Numbered from the stretch's first letter, positions 33,584 to 43,089 are shown. The stretch is 64,000 nt of DNA from Variovorax atrisoli 110B (GCF_000382045.1 NZ_KB907457.1:1-64000); one strand, 5' to 3'. Made by a program: numbers and translations. Notes: generated from the letters alone by a model not told the origin.

Positions 33584-34762
33584 TCACTTGGCGCGCAGGG
33601 CCAGCACTTCGGCCGGCTGCACCAGCTGGCCCGTCTTGTTCGACCAGCTGTTCTTGGTGTAGGTGGCCACGGCCGCGAGGTCGGTATCGCTAAGTTGCTT
33701 CCAGGAAGGCATCGCGCCGTTGTTCTGGCCGTTGAGCAGCACCGTCAGCTGGACCTTGTGGTCGGCGTCGGTCACCTTCGGCGAACCATCGAGCGGCTTG
33801 ATCGGACCGGCGCCCTTGCCGTTGGCCTGGTGGCAGGCCGCGCAGTTGGCGGCATAGACCTTCTCGCCGCGCGCCAGCATGTCGGGCAGGGTCCAGACCT
33901 TGGTCGGGTCGTCGAGCTTGGCGGCGGCTTCCTTGCGCTTGGCGGCGACCCAGGCCGTGTAGTCGGCGGCCGAGAGCACCTTCACGTGGATCGGCATGTA
34001 GGCGTGTTCCTTGCCGCACAGCTCCTGGCACTGGCCGTAGTAGTCGCCCACGGTTTCGGCGCGGAACCAGGTGTCGCGCACGAAGCCGGGAATGGCGTCC
34101 TGCTTGAGGCCCAGCTGCGGCACGGCGAAGGCGTGGATCACGTCGTTCGCGGTGGTGATGATGCGGATCTTCTTCTGCACCGGCACGACCAGCGGGTTGT
34201 CGACCTTGAGCAGGTAGTCGTCGGGCATCTGGCCCTTGGCGCCCGCATCGGACATGGCGCGCTGCGAGCTGTCGAGCGTGGAGATGAAGGCCAGGCCCTC
34301 GCCTTCGCCGTTGAGGTAGTCGTAGCCCCACTTCCACTGGTAGCCCGTGGTCTTGATCGTGAGGTCGGCGTTGGTGGTGTCCTTCTGGGCCACCAGCACC
34401 TTGGTGGCGGGCAGCGCCATGACGATGACGATGAGGAAGGGCACGATGGTCCAGATGACCTCGACCACCACCGATTCATGGAAGTTGGCGGCCTTGTGGC
34501 CCACCGACTTGCGGTGCTTCCAGATGGAATAGAACATCACCGCGAACACGCCGACGAAGATGACCGTGCACAGGATCATCATGATCGTGTGGAGCAGATG
34601 CTGCTCCTGAGCGATCTTGGTCACGCCGACCGGAAGATTCAACTGGCGCACCGAAGGGCCGCCGGGCAGATCGTTGACTGCGTGCGCCGCGCTGCTGAAA
34701 GCCGCGCCGGCCGCCAGCAACAGATTCGCCGGCCTGTACTTATTGCGCCAAATGCTCTTCAT
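33584..34762 (-). CDS. coxB: cytochrome c oxidase subunit II with fused cytochrome c domain
   Basis: 392 residues from the ATG at 34762 (a GTG nine bases earlier is possible). Signal peptide, two membrane helices ([20 protein letters not shown] and [20 protein letters not shown]), then the CuA cupredoxin domain with [18 protein letters not shown]-terminal cytochrome c domain has heme motif CAACH and distal Met in [11 protein letters not shown], so this is the caa3 type that accepts electrons directly. First gene of the oxidase operon. Confidence 0.97.
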   Translation of the reverse strand: MKSIWRNKYRPANLLLAAGAAFSSAAHAVNDLPGGPSVRQLNLPVGVTKIAQEQHLLHTIMMILCTVIFVGVFAVMFYSIWKHRKSVGHKAANFHESVVVEVIWTIVPFLIVIVMALPATKVLVAQKDTTNADLTIKTTGYQWKWGYDYLNGEGEGLAFISTLDSSQRAMSDAGAKGQMPDDYLLKVDNPLVVPVQKKIRIITTANDVIHAFAVPQLGLKQDAIPGFVRDTWFRAETVGDYYGQCQELCGKEHAYMPIHVKVLSAADYTAWVAAKRKEAAAKLDDPTKVWTLPDMLARGEKVYAANCAACHQANGKGAGPIKPLDGSPKVTDADHKVQLTVLLNGQNNGAMPSWKQLSDTDLAAVATYTKNSWSNKTGQLVQPAEVLALRAK

Positions 34763-34823
34763 CGTGTTCACGTTTCTTCAATTTTTTCGACAAACCCAAC
34801 CGTGCAGCACTGCGCAAGTCTCC

Positions 34824-35300
34824 TCAGGCGCCACGCAACGCCATTCGAATCTCGCGGGCCAAGGCCGCACGCAACTCCGGGCGTACATAGCGCCCCACCC
34901 TGACCGATCGACCCTGCCCCGAGACCTCGATCAGCGAGCGATCGCCGGCCTGGGGTTCGATCCGCACCTGGTGCGGAAGAAATTCCGTGCGCTCGTAGTG
35001 CCCGCCGTTCTCGAGCTCGACGACGAGACGTCCCTCCTGCAATGCGATCTTCTCGCCGTCCGTCGCATGCCTTGCGTAGACCATGAAGGCAAACCCGACA
35101 GCAGCCAGTTCGAGCCAGGCAAAAGGCAGCACCATGGGCGCACCGTGCAGCCAGAACAGGGTGCCAATGCCGAGAGATACCACGCACAGCGATGCGTAGA
35201 GCCAGCCCAGCTGGCTCGGCGTCACCGAGCAGTTGCGCTTCAGGAACCAGTGGATGCTCTGGCCTGAAACGGTGGCAAATCGAAACACGGAATTCGACAC
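34824..35300 (-). CDS. DUF2244 membrane protein
   Basis: About 158 residues from a likely GTG at 35300 (in-frame ATG at 35384 also possible). After a cytosolic start with FRFATVSGQSIHWFLKRNCS, two helices follow (LYASLCVVSLGIGTLFWLHG and VLPFAWLELAAVGFAFMVYA), then a soluble tail with WERT/HYERTEFLP-like and VRVGRYVRPELRAALAREIR motifs, as in DUF2244. It sits immediately upstream of coxB on the same strand, its usual place in Burkholderiales. Function unknown. Confidence 0.85.
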   Translation of the reverse strand: MSNSVFRFATVSGQSIHWFLKRNCSVTPSQLGWLYASLCVVSLGIGTLFWLHGAPMVLPFAWLELAAVGFAFMVYARHATDGEKIALQEGRLVVELENGGHYERTEFLPHQVRIEPQAGDRSLIEVSGQGRSVRVGRYVRPELRAALAREIRMALRGA

Positions 35301-35479
35301 GGGCGAGTTCAGCAAATCGGTGCGTCGACGGTCGCCAAACCCTCTCGTACGAACAGGATCCGACACCCTTCGATCGCGGGACAATACCCGCGAGTTTCAC
35401 GCAACGGCGGATTGTAGCGGGTAGATACCTGCGCCCGGGTGCCCTGTGAGACGCCTACGGGTCACTACTAGTAGGCAAG

Positions 35480-35503
35480 AAACGCCCTCTGAGACAGGCG
35501 TTT
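35480..35503. terminator. possible terminator hairpin
   Basis: Stem AAACGCC / GGCGTTT with an eight-to-ten base loop and a short T run after it on the plus strand. It lies 38 bases beyond the stop of the minus-strand methyltransferase gene. Weak stem and T run, so the call is tentative. Confidence 0.4.
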
Positions 35504-35540
35504 TCGAGGCACGTTTTTCGGGTGCGCCGACCGCGATCGT

Positions 35541-36458
35541 TCAGGCGCCCGGACGGCCTCGCTGAAGCATCGATCGCATCTCGCGCAGCGACACCGCGCT
35601 CTCGGCCGAGAGCGACACGCGCGGCACCGGCTTGAAGGCGTGGCCGTAGACGACCTCGAAGGTCAGCGCGATGCGTCCGTCGCCGCCCTCCGCCGGTGCG
35701 AGTTCGGGCAGCGCCTTCTTCAGCGATTGCAGCCAGCCCTTGCCGCGCAACGCAGGAAAGCGCGCCGGATGCAGATTGCGGCCCAGCGTGCGCAGCTCGG
35801 CCAGCGCCGCCTCGGGCGTGGCCCAGGTCAGCACGATGCGCTCCATGTCCATCACCGGCTCGGCGAAACCGGCATGCACCAGCATGTCGCCCCAGTCGTG
35901 CATGTCGGTGTACTCGTGGCCTGCGGCCGGCCAGCCCATGCGGGCATGCAGCGCACGCAGCTCGCGCACGGTGTCCGGGCCGAGGCACGAGAACATGAGG
36001 AAGCCGTCGGTCGCCACCAGCTTGTGCCAGTGCGCGATCAGCGCCTCGGGGTCGGCCGCCATGTGCAGCGACATGTTGGCCCAGAGCAGGTCGACGCCGT
36101 CTTCGGGCGGTGCCTCGAAGCGCGGCTTGCCGGCCTGCCAGCGCCGCGCGCTCCACCACGGCGCGGCCAGCGCCTGGCCGGTGGCCGGGGCCAGCGCGCC
36201 CTCGGGTTCGATCACGTAGGAAGCCGCGTCCTTGTAGCGGCGGGCGACGAGTTCGTGGGCCTCGAGGCCGCCGCGCAGCGGGGCCCAGTCGGCCCAGCTG
36301 CGGGGCTGCGCCTTGATCCATTGCAGCCGGTCTTCCATGCGGCGGCCGATTTCCTCGTGCAGCCAGGGAGAGGCGCCGTCGGCGGGCGCGAGCCGGCGCC
36401 AGCGGGCGGCCGCCGTGGCATCGATAGTCGGCGGTCGTCTTGCGGGGTCGGTGGCCAT
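35541..36458 (-). CDS. SAM-dependent methyltransferase, BioC-like
   Basis: 305 residues. The Rossmann-type methyltransferase signs are weak at motif I but clear later: VDLLWANMSLHMAADPEALI (motif IV region), TDGFLMFSCLGPDTVRELRA and HDWGDMLVHAGFAEPVMDME, which match BioC-type proteins. The N-terminus RMEDRLQWIKAQPRSWADWA also fits BioC-like proteins that start with a helical substrate lid. A role in malonyl-ACP methylation for biotin synthesis is possible, but the weak motif I and absence of bio genes make this tentative. Divergent from comF (24 bases). Confidence 0.7.
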   Translation of the reverse strand: MATDPARRPPTIDATAAARWRRLAPADGASPWLHEEIGRRMEDRLQWIKAQPRSWADWAPLRGGLEAHELVARRYKDAASYVIEPEGALAPATGQALAAPWWSARRWQAGKPRFEAPPEDGVDLLWANMSLHMAADPEALIAHWHKLVATDGFLMFSCLGPDTVRELRALHARMGWPAAGHEYTDMHDWGDMLVHAGFAEPVMDMERIVLTWATPEAALAELRTLGRNLHPARFPALRGKGWLQSLKKALPELAPAEGGDGRIALTFEVVYGHAFKPVPRVSLSAESAVSLREMRSMLQRGRPGA

Positions 36459-36481
36459 GGGGCCGTGAGTATATTGAGGCG

Positions 36482-37225
36482 ATGCTCAGCCACCGGGCCA
36501 TGTGGCCTTTCCCGTCTTCCGGCCCGACCGGCCTCTTCACCTCGCTGCTCGCGCGGCTGCCCAGCCAGTGCGCGGTCTGCCGCGCCTGGCCGTCGCGCCC
36601 GGTGTGCGACGCCTGCGTGGCCCGCTTCGCCCCGCCCGTTTCGCGCTGCAGCGGCTGCGCGCTGCGCCTGCCCGAGGGTGTCGGCCGCTGCGGCGAATGC
36701 GTGAAGAGCCCGCCGCCGCTGGATGCCTGCCTGGCCGCCTGCACCTATGCATGGCCCTGGCCGGACGCCATCGCGGCATTTAAGTTCCGCGGCGAGGCCG
36801 GCTGGGCCGGGCCCTTCGCCACGCTGCTGCGCAGTGCGCCCTGGGTGGAGCCTGCACTGGAGGCCAGCGACATCGTGCTGCCGATGCCGCTGGCGCCCGG
36901 CCGACTGCGCGAGCGGGGCTTCAACCAGTCGCACGAACTGGTACGCCGCGTGGCGCCCTCGAAGGCAGACGCCGGCCTGCTCCTTCGCACTCGAGAAACG
37001 ACCGCCCAGAGCGGCCTGTCGCGCGCCGACCGGCTGCGCAACCTGCGCGGCGCCTTCGCGGTGGAGCCGCTGCGCGCCCACGAACTGCGCGGCCGCCGCA
37101 TCGTGCTGGTGGACGACGTCATGACCAGCGGCGCCTCGCTGTTCGCTGCAGCGGGTGTGCTGCGCGAGGCCGGCGCGGCACACATCACCGGGATCGTGCT
37201 GGCCCGCACCGATCCGCCGCGCTGA
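36482..37225 (+). CDS. comF: ComF-family phosphoribosyltransferase-like protein
   Basis: 247 residues from the ATG at 36482. An N-terminal zinc-ribbon with CAVCRAWPSRPVCDACV and CSGCALRLPEGVGRCGEC is followed by the phosphoribosyltransferase fold: DIVLPMPLAPGRLRERGFNQ (ComF hallmark RGFNQ) and the PRPP loop RIVLVDDVMTSGASL. ComF is needed for DNA uptake in competent bacteria and interacts with helicase and recombination proteins. It ends 34 bases before trmL on the same strand. Confidence 0.95.
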   Translation: MLSHRAMWPFPSSGPTGLFTSLLARLPSQCAVCRAWPSRPVCDACVARFAPPVSRCSGCALRLPEGVGRCGECVKSPPPLDACLAACTYAWPWPDAIAAFKFRGEAGWAGPFATLLRSAPWVEPALEASDIVLPMPLAPGRLRERGFNQSHELVRRVAPSKADAGLLLRTRETTAQSGLSRADRLRNLRGAFAVEPLRAHELRGRRIVLVDDVMTSGASLFAAAGVLREAGAAHITGIVLARTDPPR

Positions 37226-37259
37226 GATGCCGGCGCCCCGGCCCGCCGACAATCGCCGG

Positions 37260-37721
37260 ATGTTCAATATCGTCCTGGTCCACCCCGAAATACCGCCGAA
37301 CACCGGCAACGTGATCCGGCTCGCAGCCAACACCGGCTGCAAGCTGCACCTCGTGGAGCCGCTGGGTTTCTCGATGGACGACCGCCTTCTGCGCCGCGCC
37401 GGCCTCGACTACCACGAGTACGCCGAAGTCAGGCGCCATGCCGACTGGCCGGCCCTGCTCGCGGCCGAGCAGCCCGCCGCCGACCGCATGTTCGCACTCA
37501 CCACGCGCGGTTCTCGCCCGGTGCACGAAGTGCGCTTCCAGCCCGGCGACTGGCTGGTGTTCGGATCGGAAACCAGCGGGCTGCCACCCGCGCTGCGCGA
37601 GGGCTTTCCAGAGTCGCAGCGGCTGCGGCTGCCGATGCGCGAGGGCCAGCGCAGCCTGAATCTCTCGAACGCGGTGGCGGTGACGGTGTTCGAGGCCTGG
37701 CGGCAGAACGGCTTCGCCTGA
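37260..37721 (+). CDS. trmL: tRNA (cytidine(34)-2'-O)-methyltransferase TrmL
   Basis: 153 residues. SPOUT-class knot fold: MFNIVLVHPEIPPNTGNVIR (motif 1), then DWLVFGSETSGLPPALRE (motif 2) and LPMREGQRSLNLSNAVAVTV (motif 3, SAM loop). The size and the sequence HPEIPPNTGN are diagnostic of TrmL, which methylates the wobble ribose of some leucine tRNAs. A small G+C hairpin without T run (37727-37748) follows the stop. Confidence 0.96.
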   Translation: MFNIVLVHPEIPPNTGNVIRLAANTGCKLHLVEPLGFSMDDRLLRRAGLDYHEYAEVRRHADWPALLAAEQPAADRMFALTTRGSRPVHEVRFQPGDWLVFGSETSGLPPALREGFPESQRLRLPMREGQRSLNLSNAVAVTVFEAWRQNGFA

Positions 37722-37851
37722 GGCTGCTGCTGCCCCTTCCGGCAGCAGGGACAGGACACATCCATTCGGCGGATCGCGTCGTATGGAAGACATGCCGGCC
37801 GCAAGGCGGTCCGGCATTCATCCCATCCACCCTGTACCAAGGAGTCCCGCC

Positions 37852-38145
37852 ATGAACGCCAAGCCGATCGCTCTCGCCGCACTCGCAACGCTCGCCTTCG
37901 CCGGCAGCGCGCAGGCCTTCCAGGGAGAGCAGAACCCGCTGCCGCCCGCCCCCTTCCAGTCGACGCTGTCCCGCGCGCAAGTGCAGGCCGACGCGCGCCA
38001 GCCGCTTCGCATCAGCAATGGCGGCACCGGCGTGACGCAGGCCAGGAGCGGCGAAACCGACCGCGACGCAGTGCGCGCCAGCGCCCTCAGCATCACGCGC
38101 CAGGGCGCGGCCACCTACGGCGAAGTGACCGACCGCCGGATGTAA
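37852..38145 (+). CDS. small exported protein (DUF4148-like)
   Basis: 97 residues with a clear signal peptide ending in FAGSAQA (about residues 17-22). The mature part has LSRAQVQADARQPLRISNGG, the DUF4148 signature (S-R-A-x-V-x-A-[D/E]-x), and a Ser/Thr-rich tail. Start fixed by AAGGAG 11 bases upstream. A periplasmic protein common in Burkholderiales, function unknown. Confidence 0.85.
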   Translation: MNAKPIALAALATLAFAGSAQAFQGEQNPLPPAPFQSTLSRAQVQADARQPLRISNGGTGVTQARSGETDRDAVRASALSITRQGAATYGEVTDRRM

Positions 38146-38181
38146 GAAGAAAGAAAAAGAAGCAAGGATGCCGCGGCCGCT

Positions 38182-38652
38182 TCAGCGGTAGCGGCGCACC
38201 ACCGACTCGGCCACGCAGGCCGGCTTGGCGGCGCCTTCGAGCTCGATGGTGGTTTCCCAGGTCATCTGGAAGCCGTCATCGGCAATGGGGTCCGCCGTCA
38301 GCAGCTTCATGCGCGCGCGCAAGCGCTTGCCCACCGGCACCGGCGACATGAAGCGCACCTTGTTCAGGCCGTAGTTCACGCCCATGCGCGACTCGACCAC
38401 GTCCAGCGCCGTCTCGTAGAAGCGCGGCAGCAGCGACAGCGTGAGGAAGCCGTGCGCGATCGGCCCGCCGAAGGGGCCGGCCTTGGCCCGCTCGATGTCG
38501 ACGTGGATCCACTGGTGGTCGCCCGTCGCCTCGGCGAACTGGTTGACCTGCTCCTGCGTGATGGCGATCCAGTCGCTCACGGCGACTTCCTGGCCGACGC
38601 AGGCGGCGAGATCCTGAAGGGTCTGGAATGTCTTCTTGGTCATGCGGGGCAT
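38182..38652 (-). CDS. MaoC-like (R)-specific enoyl-CoA hydratase family protein
   Basis: 156 residues. The hot-dog fold hydratase motif is present: QFAEATGDHQWIHVDIERAK (catalytic Asp/His pair in D-H-x-x-I-H) and PFGGPIAHGFLTLSLLPRFY. The close match to NodN/MaoC-type proteins suggests hydration of a short- to medium-chain enoyl-CoA, or only a related fold. It lies downstream of the ParA-like gene on the same strand, 79 bases apart. Confidence 0.93.
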   Translation of the reverse strand: MPRMTKKTFQTLQDLAACVGQEVAVSDWIAITQEQVNQFAEATGDHQWIHVDIERAKAGPFGGPIAHGFLTLSLLPRFYETALDVVESRMGVNYGLNKVRFMSPVPVGKRLRARMKLLTADPIADDGFQMTWETTIELEGAAKPACVAESVVRRYR

Positions 38653-38730
38653 TCTGGTGTCTGGGGTCGCCGCGAGGCTGTCGGCCTCGCGACAACCGGG
38701 GTCAGGGTAAACCGGGAGCCGTGGCGCGGC

Positions 38731-39351
38731 TCAGGCGTCGAGCCATTCGCAGATCGGCTGCCACTGCTCCAGGTCGCGCTGCACGCGGCCGGGCGCGATG
38801 TCGAACAGCGTGAGTCCGCGCGCGGCGAGTTGCACGTAGTTCTGCGTGTCGCGCAGCTCGCCGATCACCGGCACGCCCAGCCCCTCGATGAACTCGTGCA
38901 GCCGGTCGGCCGCCAGCGTGCGGGCGTTCACGCGCATGCCGACGAGGCCGATCTTCGTCTTCTCGGCGCGGCGGTTCTCCTGCAGCCGGTCGAGGAAATC
39001 GCGGGTCGCGTAGATGTCGAAGATGCTGGGCTGCAGCGGCACGATCACGCGGTCGGCCAGCGCCAGCACTTCCTTGAAGCGCCAGCCGTGCAGGCCGGCG
39101 GGGGTGTCGAGCACGGCGTGCGTGGTGCCGCGCGGCGGGCGCACCACGGCGCCTTCGCCGGTGGCTTCCCAGGTGGATATCTGCCGGGCCACCGGCGGGC
39201 GCAGGCCCAGCCAGAGGCGCGAGGACTGCTGCCGGTCCACGTCGCCCAGCATCACGGCGTGGCCCCGGCTTGCGAAGTAGCCCGCGACGTTCGTCGCGAT
39301 CGTCGATTTGCCCACGCCACCCTTGGGATTGGCGACCAGAACCACCGGCAT
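38731..39351 (-). CDS. ParA/MinD-like P-loop ATPase
   Basis: 206 residues from the ATG at 39351. Deviant Walker A KGGVGKST (start VVLVANPKGGVGKSTIATNV), then VMLGDVDRQQSSRLWLGLRP (A' motif) and HAVLDTPAGLHG (switch, Asp). It belongs to the orphan ParA group without a neighbouring ParB, unlike the chromosomal parA. Roles in positioning a protein cargo or the pole are typical; none can be assigned here. Confidence 0.9.
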   Translation of the reverse strand: MPVVLVANPKGGVGKSTIATNVAGYFASRGHAVMLGDVDRQQSSRLWLGLRPPVARQISTWEATGEGAVVRPPRGTTHAVLDTPAGLHGWRFKEVLALADRVIVPLQPSIFDIYATRDFLDRLQENRRAEKTKIGLVGMRVNARTLAADRLHEFIEGLGVPVIGELRDTQNYVQLAARGLTLFDIAPGRVQRDLEQWQPICEWLDA

Positions 39352-39451
39352 AAAAGCACTCCTCCAGAACGGCAACAGCGCGAATGGTAGTCGCAGGACG
39401 TTTATGCCCGGCGAAACCCACCCCGGCGCACTCTTGAGCTATGTTCGCGGG

Positions 39452-40213
39452 ATGACGACAACAACATCCATGGGAACCGCAGCCGAGAGCCCCGCGGGCG
39501 GCTCCGGCGGCATCTACGTGCTGGCCGCCCACCCCCACTGGCGCGACTCGCGCGTCAACCGCCGCATGCTCGCCGCCGCGCGCGGCGTGCCGGGGGTCGA
39601 CGTCAACGACCTCTACGGCACCTACCCCGACTTCGCCATCGACGTCGAGGCCGAGCAGGCGCGGCTCGCCAGGGCCAGCCTGGTGGTGCTGGTGCATCCG
39701 ATCCACTGGTACTCGATGCCCGCGCTGCAGAAGCTCTGGGTCGACGACGTGCTCGCCTACGGCTGGGCCTACGGCCCAGGCGGCACCGCCCTGCAGGGCA
39801 AGGACCTCTGGCTGGTCGCCACCACGGGCAGCCCCGAAGCGAGCTACCACCCTCAGAACTACCACCGCTACTTCTTCGACGCCTTCCTGCCGCCCTACGA
39901 GCAGACCGCGGCGCTGTGCGGCATGCGCTTCCTGCCGCCGATGATCTTCTACGGCGCGCGCAGCGCCGGCGAGGCGGCGGTGAAGGCGCATGTCGAGACC
40001 TTCGCCGAGCGGCTGGGCAGCTACCCCGACTGGCCCGAGATCGAGGAGATCGACGCCTGCATCGCCTGCCCCGTGCCCGAGAGCGACCGGCCGGCCGACA
40101 ATGACGAGGTCGGCAAGGTGGTCTCCGACGCATTCCGCGCGGCGATGGTCCACGGGCTGGCCAGCACCACCGCCTCCACCGCACCCGCGGACGGCAACGG
40201 GAAGGCGGCCTGA
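39452..40213 (+). CDS. NAD(P)H-dependent quinone reductase-like, Kef ancillary (KefF/KefG type)
   Basis: 253 residues from the ATG at 39452. Flavodoxin-like fold: IYVLAAHPHWRDSRVNRRML (phosphate loop), VNDLYGTYPDFAIDVEAEQA, VVLVHPIHWYSMPALQKLWV and LVATTGSPEASYHPQNYHRY. The order of motifs is that of KefF/KefG, ancillary proteins that activate the Kef potassium-efflux channels in response to glutathione adducts. It is next to kefC with no gap (TGA then ATG). The C-terminal 40 residues are extra and low-complexity. Confidence 0.88.
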   Translation: MTTTTSMGTAAESPAGGSGGIYVLAAHPHWRDSRVNRRMLAAARGVPGVDVNDLYGTYPDFAIDVEAEQARLARASLVVLVHPIHWYSMPALQKLWVDDVLAYGWAYGPGGTALQGKDLWLVATTGSPEASYHPQNYHRYFFDAFLPPYEQTAALCGMRFLPPMIFYGARSAGEAAVKAHVETFAERLGSYPDWPEIEEIDACIACPVPESDRPADNDEVGKVVSDAFRAAMVHGLASTTASTAPADGNGKAA

Positions 40214-42103
40214 ATGGAACACGCACCCGCCTGGCTGACCAACAGCCTGATCTACCTGAGCGCCGCCGTGCTGGTGGTGCCGCTGTCGAAGGCCCTGGGC
40301 CTGGGCTCGATCATCGGTTACCTCGTGGCCGGCATCGCCATCGGGCCCTGGGGCCTGGGGCTGGTCTCCAGGGTCGAGGACGTGCTGCACTTCGCCGAGT
40401 TCGGCGTGGTGCTGATGCTGTTCCTCGTGGGCCTGGAGCTCGAGCCCAAGCGCCTGTGGAACCTGCGCCGACCCATCTTCGGCTGGGGCACGGCGCAGGT
40501 GCTGAGCTGCGCCGCCGTGCTGTTCGCGGTCGGCTGCGCCGTTGGTGCCAGCTGGCGCGTGTCGCTGGTGGCCGCGCTGGGCCTTGCGCTGTCGTCCACC
40601 GCGATCGCGCTGCAGGTGTTCGGCGAGCGCAACCTGCTGAAGACGCCCAGCGGGCAGGCCGGCTTCTCGATCCTGCTGTTCCAGGACGTGGCCGCCATCC
40701 CGATCCTCGCGCTGCTGCCGCTGCTGGCCGGCGCCACCGCGGCCGAGCAGTCGATCACCGGGCTGGAGCGCGCGCTGGAAGCGGCCAAGATCATCGGCGT
40801 GATCGGCGGCATCATCCTCGGCGGCCGGCTGCTGCTGCGCCCCATCCTGCGCTGGATCGCGCGCAGCGATACGCCCGAGATCTTCACCGCCGCCGCCTTG
40901 CTGCTGGTGGTGGCCATCGCGGCGCTGATGCAGCTGGTGGGCCTGTCGATGGCGCTGGGCGCCTTCCTCGCCGGCGTGCTGCTGGCCGAGAGCGAATACC
41001 GGCGCGAGCTCGAGACCGACATCGAGCCGTTCAAGGGACTGCTGCTGGGCCTGTTCTTCATCGCGGTGGGCATGTCGATCAACTTCGGCGTGCTGATGGC
41101 GAGCCCCTGGATCATGGCGATGCTGGTGGTCGGCTTCGTGGCCATCAAGCTGGTGGTGATCTATGCGCTCGCCAAGGCGATGGGCATCGCCTACCAGGAG
41201 CGGCCGGTGTTCACGCTGCTGCTCGCGCAGGGCGGCGAGTTCGCCTTCGTGGTGTTCCAGGCGGCGGGGCCCGACGTGCTGCCGCCCGAGGTCACCTCGC
41301 TGCTGATCGGCGCGGTGGCGCTGTCGATGCTGCTGTCGCCGCTCCTGCTGGTGCTGCTCGACAGGTTCGTGCTGCCGCGCTACAGCCGCAACACGGGCAC
41401 GAAGCTCGAAGAGATCTCGGAGCAGCAGGACGCCAAGGTGCTGATCTGCGGCTTCGGCCGCTACGGCCAGATCGTCGGTCGCATGCTGATGTCGCAGGGC
41501 CTGCGCGTGACGGTGCTCGACCACGACGCCGACACCGTCGAAGGCCTGCGGCAGTTCGGCTTTCGCGTGTTCTACGGCGACGCGACGCGGCTCGACCTGC
41601 TGCGCACCGCGGGAGCGGGAACGGCCAAGGTGATCGTGGTGGCGGTGGACGACATCGAGCAGTCGCTGGAGATCGTCGACCTGGTGAAGGAGAACTTCCC
41701 GCAGGCCCGCATCATCGCCAGGGCACGCAACGTGACGCACCTGTTCCAGCTGCGCGACCGCGGCGTGACGGAGGTCGAGCGCGAGGTGTTCGAGTCTTCG
41801 CTGCGCAGCGCGCGAGCCACGCTCGAGGCGCTGGGCTGGCCGCCCTCCGAGGCGCGCGAATCGGCCATGCGCTTCCGCCGCCGAAACATCGAACTCAGCA
41901 ACGAGATCTACCCGCACTACAAGGACCGCGCCAAGCTGATCGCCGCCAACAAGGCGGGCCGCCAGCAGTTCGAGGAGCAGATGGCGCGCGAGCGCGAGGA
42001 GCGCCGCCGGCGGCTCGGACGCGACTGGGATGCGCTGGAGGAAGAACCCGAAGCGGAAACGGAAACGCCGCAACCCGGGCGGGAATCGCAGCCGGTTCCC
42101 TGA
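40214..42103 (+). CDS. kefC: glutathione-gated potassium-efflux antiporter (KefB/KefC type)
   Basis: 629 residues. Twelve or so membrane helices form the CPA2 exchanger domain (GSIIGYLVAGIAIGPWGLGL, LFQDVAAIPILALLPLLAGA, then GAFLAGVLLAESEYRRELET with the conserved acid). After residue 400 a RCK/TrkA-N domain follows: DAKVLICGFGRYGQIVGRML (Rossmann GxGxxG) and VLDHDADTVEGLRQFGFRVF. It expels potassium in exchange for protons during electrophile stress. The tail is charged coiled-coil-like (RAKLIAANKAGRQQFEEQMA). Coupled with its ancillary gene. Confidence 0.93.
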   Translation: MEHAPAWLTNSLIYLSAAVLVVPLSKALGLGSIIGYLVAGIAIGPWGLGLVSRVEDVLHFAEFGVVLMLFLVGLELEPKRLWNLRRPIFGWGTAQVLSCAAVLFAVGCAVGASWRVSLVAALGLALSSTAIALQVFGERNLLKTPSGQAGFSILLFQDVAAIPILALLPLLAGATAAEQSITGLERALEAAKIIGVIGGIILGGRLLLRPILRWIARSDTPEIFTAAALLLVVAIAALMQLVGLSMALGAFLAGVLLAESEYRRELETDIEPFKGLLLGLFFIAVGMSINFGVLMASPWIMAMLVVGFVAIKLVVIYALAKAMGIAYQERPVFTLLLAQGGEFAFVVFQAAGPDVLPPEVTSLLIGAVALSMLLSPLLLVLLDRFVLPRYSRNTGTKLEEISEQQDAKVLICGFGRYGQIVGRMLMSQGLRVTVLDHDADTVEGLRQFGFRVFYGDATRLDLLRTAGAGTAKVIVVAVDDIEQSLEIVDLVKENFPQARIIARARNVTHLFQLRDRGVTEVEREVFESSLRSARATLEALGWPPSEARESAMRFRRRNIELSNEIYPHYKDRAKLIAANKAGRQQFEEQMAREREERRRRLGRDWDALEEEPEAETETPQPGRESQPVP

Positions 42104-42111
42104 ACCGGCTG
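42089..42111. terminator. hairpin over the kefC stop codon
   Basis: Stem CAGCCGGTT / AACCGGCTG with loop CCCTG covering the TGA. It has no T run, so it may be only a weak or Rho-related stop, or merely a coding palindrome. Confidence 0.4.
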
Positions 42112-42131
42112 CGCCGCGGCAGGCAGCCCGG

Positions 42132-43082
42132 CTAGAGCGGCACCGTCAGGTAGACGCCTTCGCGTCCTACCAGCGGCGCGCGCGTGGGCATGAAGATCGT
42201 GCAGTCGTCGCAGGGCGAGCGGATCTCCTGGCCCGCGTCGGTCGCGATCAGCTCGCCCTTGCGGAAGACTTCGAAGCCCAGCACCGGCCGCGCGAAGCTG
42301 AAGCTTTCGGTCTTCACCATGTGCACTTCGAGCAGCCGGAAGCGCCGCGCCGGCGCCTTCGCCGCGGCGCCAGGCGGCGGCTCGACCAGCCCCAGGTGCG
42401 CAAGGAAGCGCAGCGTCACGTCGGTCGCCAGGTCGGCCGCCGACTGGCTGAAATGCTGGCCGCATTCAACGACCACGGCGCCGCCGTCGACGCCCTCCTC
42501 GCCATGGCGGCCGTAGGCCGTCACACCGGTGCCCGGCGCGCCGCCAACCGGCATCACCAGATGCACCAGCGGATCGCCGATGGCCAGCGCCAGCCCGGCG
42601 TTGCGATCGAACTCCGGATAGACCCAGAAGGGCTGCACCGGTGCGCGGGTCGAATGGATGTCGAGCACGTAGTCGGCCGCGTCCAGCACCGGGCGCAGTT
42701 CGCGCGCGCGGCGCAGCTCGGGGCTCTGCCCGGTGCCCTCTAGCATGGCCTTCGACCAGATGCGATTGAGGTTGTGCACCAGCTGGCGGTTCTCGTAGGG
42801 CTTGTCGATGTCGAAGGCCTCGTAGGCCTCCACGTTGGCGAAGCTGACCGTGAGCGTGCCGATCCGCGGCCGCACGCCGGTGTCCAGCAGGTGCGTGGCG
42901 GCCACCATGCCGCAGATCTCGTTGCCGTGGGTCAGCGCGTTGACGAGCACGTGCGGCCCCGGCCGGCCGGACTCGAAGCGATGCACGTAGTCGATGCCGG
43001 TGTTGCCCTGCCTGTAGGCGGAGAGGTCGCGCGGCAGCACCTCCAGCGGGGCGGTGTCGGGCGCGAACGATGACTCGGTCAT
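42132..43082 (-). CDS. succinylglutamate desuccinylase / aspartoacylase-family zinc hydrolase
   Basis: 316 residues. Zinc carboxypeptidase-like ligands: VLVNALTHGNEICGMVAATH (His and Glu of HGNE) and ADYVLDIHSTRAPVQPFWVY (distal His in D-I-H-S); catalytic Glu in GAVVVECGQHFS. The N- and C-terminal parts are typical of the family. It probably releases an acyl group from an N-acylated amino acid or similar amide. The stop of the Bug-type gene lies 8 bases upstream on the same strand, so the two are likely co-transcribed. Confidence 0.88.
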   Translation of the reverse strand: MTESSFAPDTAPLEVLPRDLSAYRQGNTGIDYVHRFESGRPGPHVLVNALTHGNEICGMVAATHLLDTGVRPRIGTLTVSFANVEAYEAFDIDKPYENRQLVHNLNRIWSKAMLEGTGQSPELRRARELRPVLDAADYVLDIHSTRAPVQPFWVYPEFDRNAGLALAIGDPLVHLVMPVGGAPGTGVTAYGRHGEEGVDGGAVVVECGQHFSQSAADLATDVTLRFLAHLGLVEPPPGAAAKAPARRFRLLEVHMVKTESFSFARPVLGFEVFRKGELIATDAGQEIRSPCDDCTIFMPTRAPLVGREGVYLTVPL

Positions 43083-43089
43083 GCGGCGC

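Noticed and set aside
31738-33693. 651-codon plus-strand frame opposite coxA
   Set aside because: Antisense to subunit I; composition rich in His, Glu and Arg without any domain.
38702-42073. A very long open frame (more than 1,100 codons) on the minus strand
   Set aside because: It lies antisense to the well-supported kef genes, has the His/Arg/Ala-rich composition of reversed high-GC codons and no recognisable domain.
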